Assembly: GCF_002243345.2 (NCBI RefSeq)
Contig: NZ_CP022655.2
Span: 1,328,001 to 1,392,000 of the forward strand
Direction of reading: 5' to 3'
Length of the DNA: 64,000 nucleotides
From: Paenibacillus sp. RUD330
GTDB taxonomy: Bacteria > Bacillota > Bacilli > Paenibacillales > Paenibacillaceae
The notes beneath the pieces were generated by a model. The model worked only from the letters and a program-made list of their open reading frames with translations. It was not told the origin of the DNA and ran no database searches. Every line of letters begins with the position of its first letter. Position 1 is the first letter of the stretch. The position numbers were made by a program, and so were the translations under genes. This document shows positions 61,216 to 64,000 of the stretch, in pieces.

Positions 61216-62950
61216 CCGCTACGGTTTGCGCTGCGCCAATCCCGTACAGACGGTCGTAGTCCTCCGGACGGAAGCTGTACAGCTGCTCGGCCTTGAGGCC
61301 GGAAGCGGGCGACAGCTCCTGCGGACTGCGGTAGAGCAGGACGCTCCGAAGCACGCCGTCCAGCTCCGCCTGCAGGCCTCGACGCTTGAGCAGCTGCATG
61401 TACTCATAGTCGCGGATGCCGCGCTGCAGCCATTTGTAGCGCAGAGAGAGCAAGGGGGCTCCAAGCTTGCCGGGATAGACGAAGTTGGTGTCTCCCGCCT
61501 TCCAGATCGTCGGACGGTAGGACAGCTTGCGCAGCGGATCATCCGGCCAGACCGTATAGTTCCAGCGCAGGAAGCCGTCCAGCTGAAGGCTTTCGGCGAG
61601 CCAGGGGATGACTCTGGACTCGATCGCCGGAGAAGAGAGGAACGTGTTGGGCTTCTCGGGACTGCAGCAGACGTAATAAGCGAATGTGCCGCTCCTTTCC
61701 CGCTTCAGCCCCAGCAGCTGCTCATGCTCCTCGACCGCGCAGTTCAGCACGGGCACGTAGTCCTCGATGCCGTCGATGTTTTCGGAGATGAACGACGTAT
61801 GGTTGATGGCGGCCTTGTACCGCAGGGACGGGGCTGTTTTCCGGAGAAAGTCCAGCGACTGGCGGAACACGTCCATGTCCTGGGGCTCGTCGGCGACGAT
61901 TCGGACCCGATCGGTCCAACCCTTTTCGCTGAAATGCGCCTCCAGCATCTCCACATAATCCGCGAACTCCTCCGCCTTCCTCATGAACCGGAAGCATCCC
62001 TCCGCCTCGTCGAAATAGCGGATCCGCACCGCGTCCGGATGGCCTTCGATCAAGCCTCCGTATCCGGCATGGGCGTCGGTCCAAATATTGATGAGTCCGA
62101 ATATCTCGATCTCCCTCGAGATGCCGTGGCCCTCTCCCAGGGCCACGTAACGGTCCATGGCCGAGAAGTCGCAGTGGAAGCGCCCGTCTGCGCTCTTGCG
62201 GACAGGAATGATGCTGTATTCGTTGAGATCCGACGGCTCCGCGTCGATGAAGGAGCTTTGTCCGCTCCACGGCTCCTCGGAGACGACGAGCGTCAGAGCC
62301 TTTTGGCCCAGCTGGCCGAGGCTGTGCAGGTAGCGGCCGAGCAGGTCGAAGTGGGCATCCGACCAATAGGGAACCTCGTATTTGCGGGCGATATTGCAGT
62401 TATGCTGCCACAGATCGAGATAGAACGAATAGTCGGACGGCTCCGGCAGGGCTTCCTCCGAGATCGCGAGGTTGAAATTCAATGTCTCGACGAGGATTTC
62501 ATCCTCGAACATGGTGTGCGCATAAAAGCGGATTACGCCGGAATAGGTGCCCGGAGCGGCGCTTTCGGAAGCGTGAAGCTCGATCCAGGCAGGCTGGATG
62601 CTCCTTTTCGCCACAAAAACATGGACGTCATCCAGCAGCGTGTCGGCTGTCGGAGTCCCGTTGTCGTCCTCGATAAGCCCGACCCACTTGATCTCCGAAC
62701 GGACGGGAGCGTCCGTCTCCAGCTCGCAGCGGATGATCTTGAGCGGGCCGCCCTTCCACAGGAGCGCGTCATGGCCGCAAGTCGCGAGGAAATCCTCTTC
62801 ATCCGAGCTGACGAGCGCCTGGAAGGCCGCGCTGTCCCGGCGGCAGCAGCGCAAATCCAGATGCTTGACCGCTGCATCCTTCCGGCCTTGATCCCACCAG
62901 TTCACGGAACGTTTGTATTTGTAGAACATGGACTGCAACCCGATATTCAT
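61211..62950 (-). CDS. DUF4091-domain putative glycoside hydrolase
   Basis: A 579-residue protein with no signal peptide. ATG 62950 with GAAGGTG upstream is preferred; the longer frame has no ribosome site. The N-terminal third is beta-rich (about 1-170). The middle part has a TIM-barrel-like look with YSFYLDLWQHNCNIARKYEV. The C-terminal DUF4091 region is clear: FLRWNYTVWPDDPL, WKAGDTNFVYPG and LQRGIRDYEYMQLLK. DUF4091 proteins are glycoside-hydrolase-like and found in sugar loci; the substrate is unknown. It is divergent from nothing close and closed by the shared terminator. Confidence 0.85.
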   Translation of the reverse strand: MNIGLQSMFYKYKRSVNWWDQGRKDAAVKHLDLRCCRRDSAAFQALVSSDEEDFLATCGHDALLWKGGPLKIIRCELETDAPVRSEIKWVGLIEDDNGTPTADTLLDDVHVFVAKRSIQPAWIELHASESAAPGTYSGVIRFYAHTMFEDEILVETLNFNLAISEEALPEPSDYSFYLDLWQHNCNIARKYEVPYWSDAHFDLLGRYLHSLGQLGQKALTLVVSEEPWSGQSSFIDAEPSDLNEYSIIPVRKSADGRFHCDFSAMDRYVALGEGHGISREIEIFGLINIWTDAHAGYGGLIEGHPDAVRIRYFDEAEGCFRFMRKAEEFADYVEMLEAHFSEKGWTDRVRIVADEPQDMDVFRQSLDFLRKTAPSLRYKAAINHTSFISENIDGIEDYVPVLNCAVEEHEQLLGLKRERSGTFAYYVCCSPEKPNTFLSSPAIESRVIPWLAESLQLDGFLRWNYTVWPDDPLRKLSYRPTIWKAGDTNFVYPGKLGAPLLSLRYKWLQRGIRDYEYMQLLKRRGLQAELDGVLRSVLLYRSPQELSPASGLKAEQLYSFRPEDYDRLYGIGAAQTVAE

Positions 62951-63311
62951 GAAGCACCTTCTTTCGCGAGAGTAGCGGTTGTTCTTCAAGGCCGACGTCC
63001 CGGCTGCGGCACTATTTGTTGATGAGCCTTCCTTCGTAGACACATAGGAATGACCATTCACGCCGGTCTATGTTTGACGAGCTTTGCTGCTTGTTGCATA
63101 GTACCCAAGCGCTCATGCTGGTCTAAGGGTAAACGAGCCTCATGGTTGCTTGATACACATCCGAGCCCCTCACGACGGACATCGATTCAACGAGCTTCCA
63201 TGATCGGGTTTTAGAGTAAACATGCATTCAAGCTGTCTATGCGCCGACAAATTCCTTTTCTCGGGCAGCATAAACTCCTTGCACCGAGCTTCAGGCGCAG
63301 CGGCAGGCGCC

Positions 63312-63498
63312 GATCGGACATACGATCCGCTATTTAGAGGAAAAGCGAGATCAGGGCATAGCTATCGGACATAGGATCCGTTATTCTTTGAATTTCTATT
63401 GTCATTTAGATATAAACAACGAAATAGCGGAACGTATGTCCGATAAAGTTGAATATGCCCCCGAAACAGTCAAATAGCGGAACGTATGTCCGATAAAG
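63312..63498. repeat. Second inverted cluster of the 25-bp intergenic repeat (four copies)
   Basis: Forward-type copies (ATCGGACATACGATCCGCTA at 63313 and a variant at 63363) are followed by two reverse-type copies (AAATAGCGGAACGTATGTCC at 63422 and 63472). The order and orientation match the cluster at 15990-16240. The preceding stretch 62951-63300 has no gene. Confidence 0.9.
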
Positions 63499-63519
63499 CT
63501 GGAATGCCCCCGATTTTGC

Positions 63520-64000
63520 TCAAATGCCCCCGGGATATACCTTGTTCAGACCCATCGAGCCTACCTCCGGAGTTCGGCCAGTCGGCTCGTGGCGCTGCTG
63601 CTCCCGAATGACGGTCCCATCCTCCAGACGGATCCAGCTTTCGAATTCCCTGCTGCCCTCCCGCATGCGGATGACACGGGCGCCGGGCAGGAACGGACGG
63701 TCGAGATAGCCATTGCGCGTCGTCCGTCCGAAGCTAAGCCGGATGCCATGCCAATCTCCCCAGTAATCATGGCCGTGGTCATGCCCGGCGAAAGTGCCGA
63801 CGACGTCGCCCATCTCGACCATCGCGGCGAACATGCCCGAGTTGATCCAGGGAGCGCAGGAGAAGTCGGCATTGCGCTCGCCGTAGCAGACCGCGAAATC
63901 CCAGACGTCGTTGTATTCCGGCAACGGGATGTGGAAGAAAGCCAGCGACGGCAACGGCACGCCGCCGTTGCCGTCGGTCAGCCGCTGCGACTGCGAGGCG
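63520..64000 (-). CDS. Metallophosphoesterase, 5' end outside the window
   Basis: The C-terminal 160 residues of a calcineurin-like phosphoesterase. The frame stays open to the window edge (ASQSQRLTDGNGG before the internal GTG at 63960), so the true start is beyond 64000. LAFFHIPLPEYNDVW and TFAGHDHGHDYWG carry the late metal-binding His residues. It then has a short beta-rich tail. The type is close to Icc/YkuE-like enzymes with a phosphodiesterase or phosphatase role. No partner gene is visible. Confidence 0.85.
   Translation of the reverse strand, partial: ASQSQRLTDGNGGVPLPSLAFFHIPLPEYNDVWDFAVCYGERNADFSCAPWINSGMFAAMVEMGDVVGTFAGHDHGHDYWGDWHGIRLSFGRTTRNGYLDRPFLPGARVIRMREGSREFESWIRLEDGTVIREQQRHEPTGRTPEVGSMGLNKVYPGGI

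Overview
The window reads as chromosome from a high-GC member of the Paenibacillaceae, most likely Paenibacillus or a close relative. The reasons are Shine-Dalgarno-rich starts with frequent TTG/GTG initiation, YesM/YesN-type two-component pairs beside CUT1 sugar importers, GlpP, Rex- and CcpA-type operators, S-layer homology domains, and many secreted or lipoprotein glycoside hydrolases. There are no rRNA or tRNA genes, phage, insertion sequences or CRISPR. This is a carbohydrate- and phospholipid-scavenging region separated by unusually repeat-rich spacers.
Layout. 0.3-3 kb: a nuclease-like protein and an ABC-F ATPase. 3.1-3.6 kb: a low-complexity minisatellite. 3.7-14.7 kb: a galactan utilisation locus (secreted GH53 galactanase, YesM/YesN kinase-regulator pair, two permeases and a binding lipoprotein, GH42 beta-galactosidase). 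14.7-16.3 kb: an 11-bp minisatellite, a frameshifted amidotransferase pseudogene and an inverted repeat cluster. 16.4-21.5 kb: a PLP enzyme, a sugar-lactone oxidase and an ABC exporter pair. 21.7-28.5 kb: a glycerol-3-phosphate/glycerophosphodiester module (phosphoesterase, GlpP antiterminator, leader terminator, UgpBCAE-like importer, GlpQ). 28.6-34.2 kb: an internally duplicated unknown protein, a serine hydrolase, a quinone-oxidoreductase-like enzyme divergent from an HxlR regulator, and a MATE pump. 34.3-41.2 kb: a maltodextrin locus (LacI regulator with three operators, MalEFG-like importer, amylase lipoprotein). 41.3-45.1 kb: SET protein, winged-helix regulator, SLH protein, amidase-domain protein. 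45.3-50.4 kb: neopullulanase-type enzyme, Rex-controlled NADH oxidase, PatB-type lyase. 50.5-57.8 kb: BcrC-like phosphatase, kinase-regulator pair, an orphan regulator with a degenerate receiver, DUF347 and VTT membrane proteins, FetAB-like transporter. 57.9-64 kb: a 16-bp minisatellite, L,D-transpeptidase, acetyltransferase, GH12 glucanase, DUF4091 protein, a second inverted repeat cluster and a truncated phosphoesterase.
How it works together (inference). The galactan and maltodextrin importers lack their own ATPase; the only CUT1-type ATPase here is in the glycerol-phosphate operon and may be shared. GlpP is encoded immediately upstream of a textbook leader terminator that precedes the importer and glpQ, so induction by glycerol-3-phosphate can be read from the sequence. 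cre-like sites before GH53, GH12 and the maltodextrin operon indicate carbon catabolite control. Starts were chosen from ribosome binding sites where they differ from the longest open frame.
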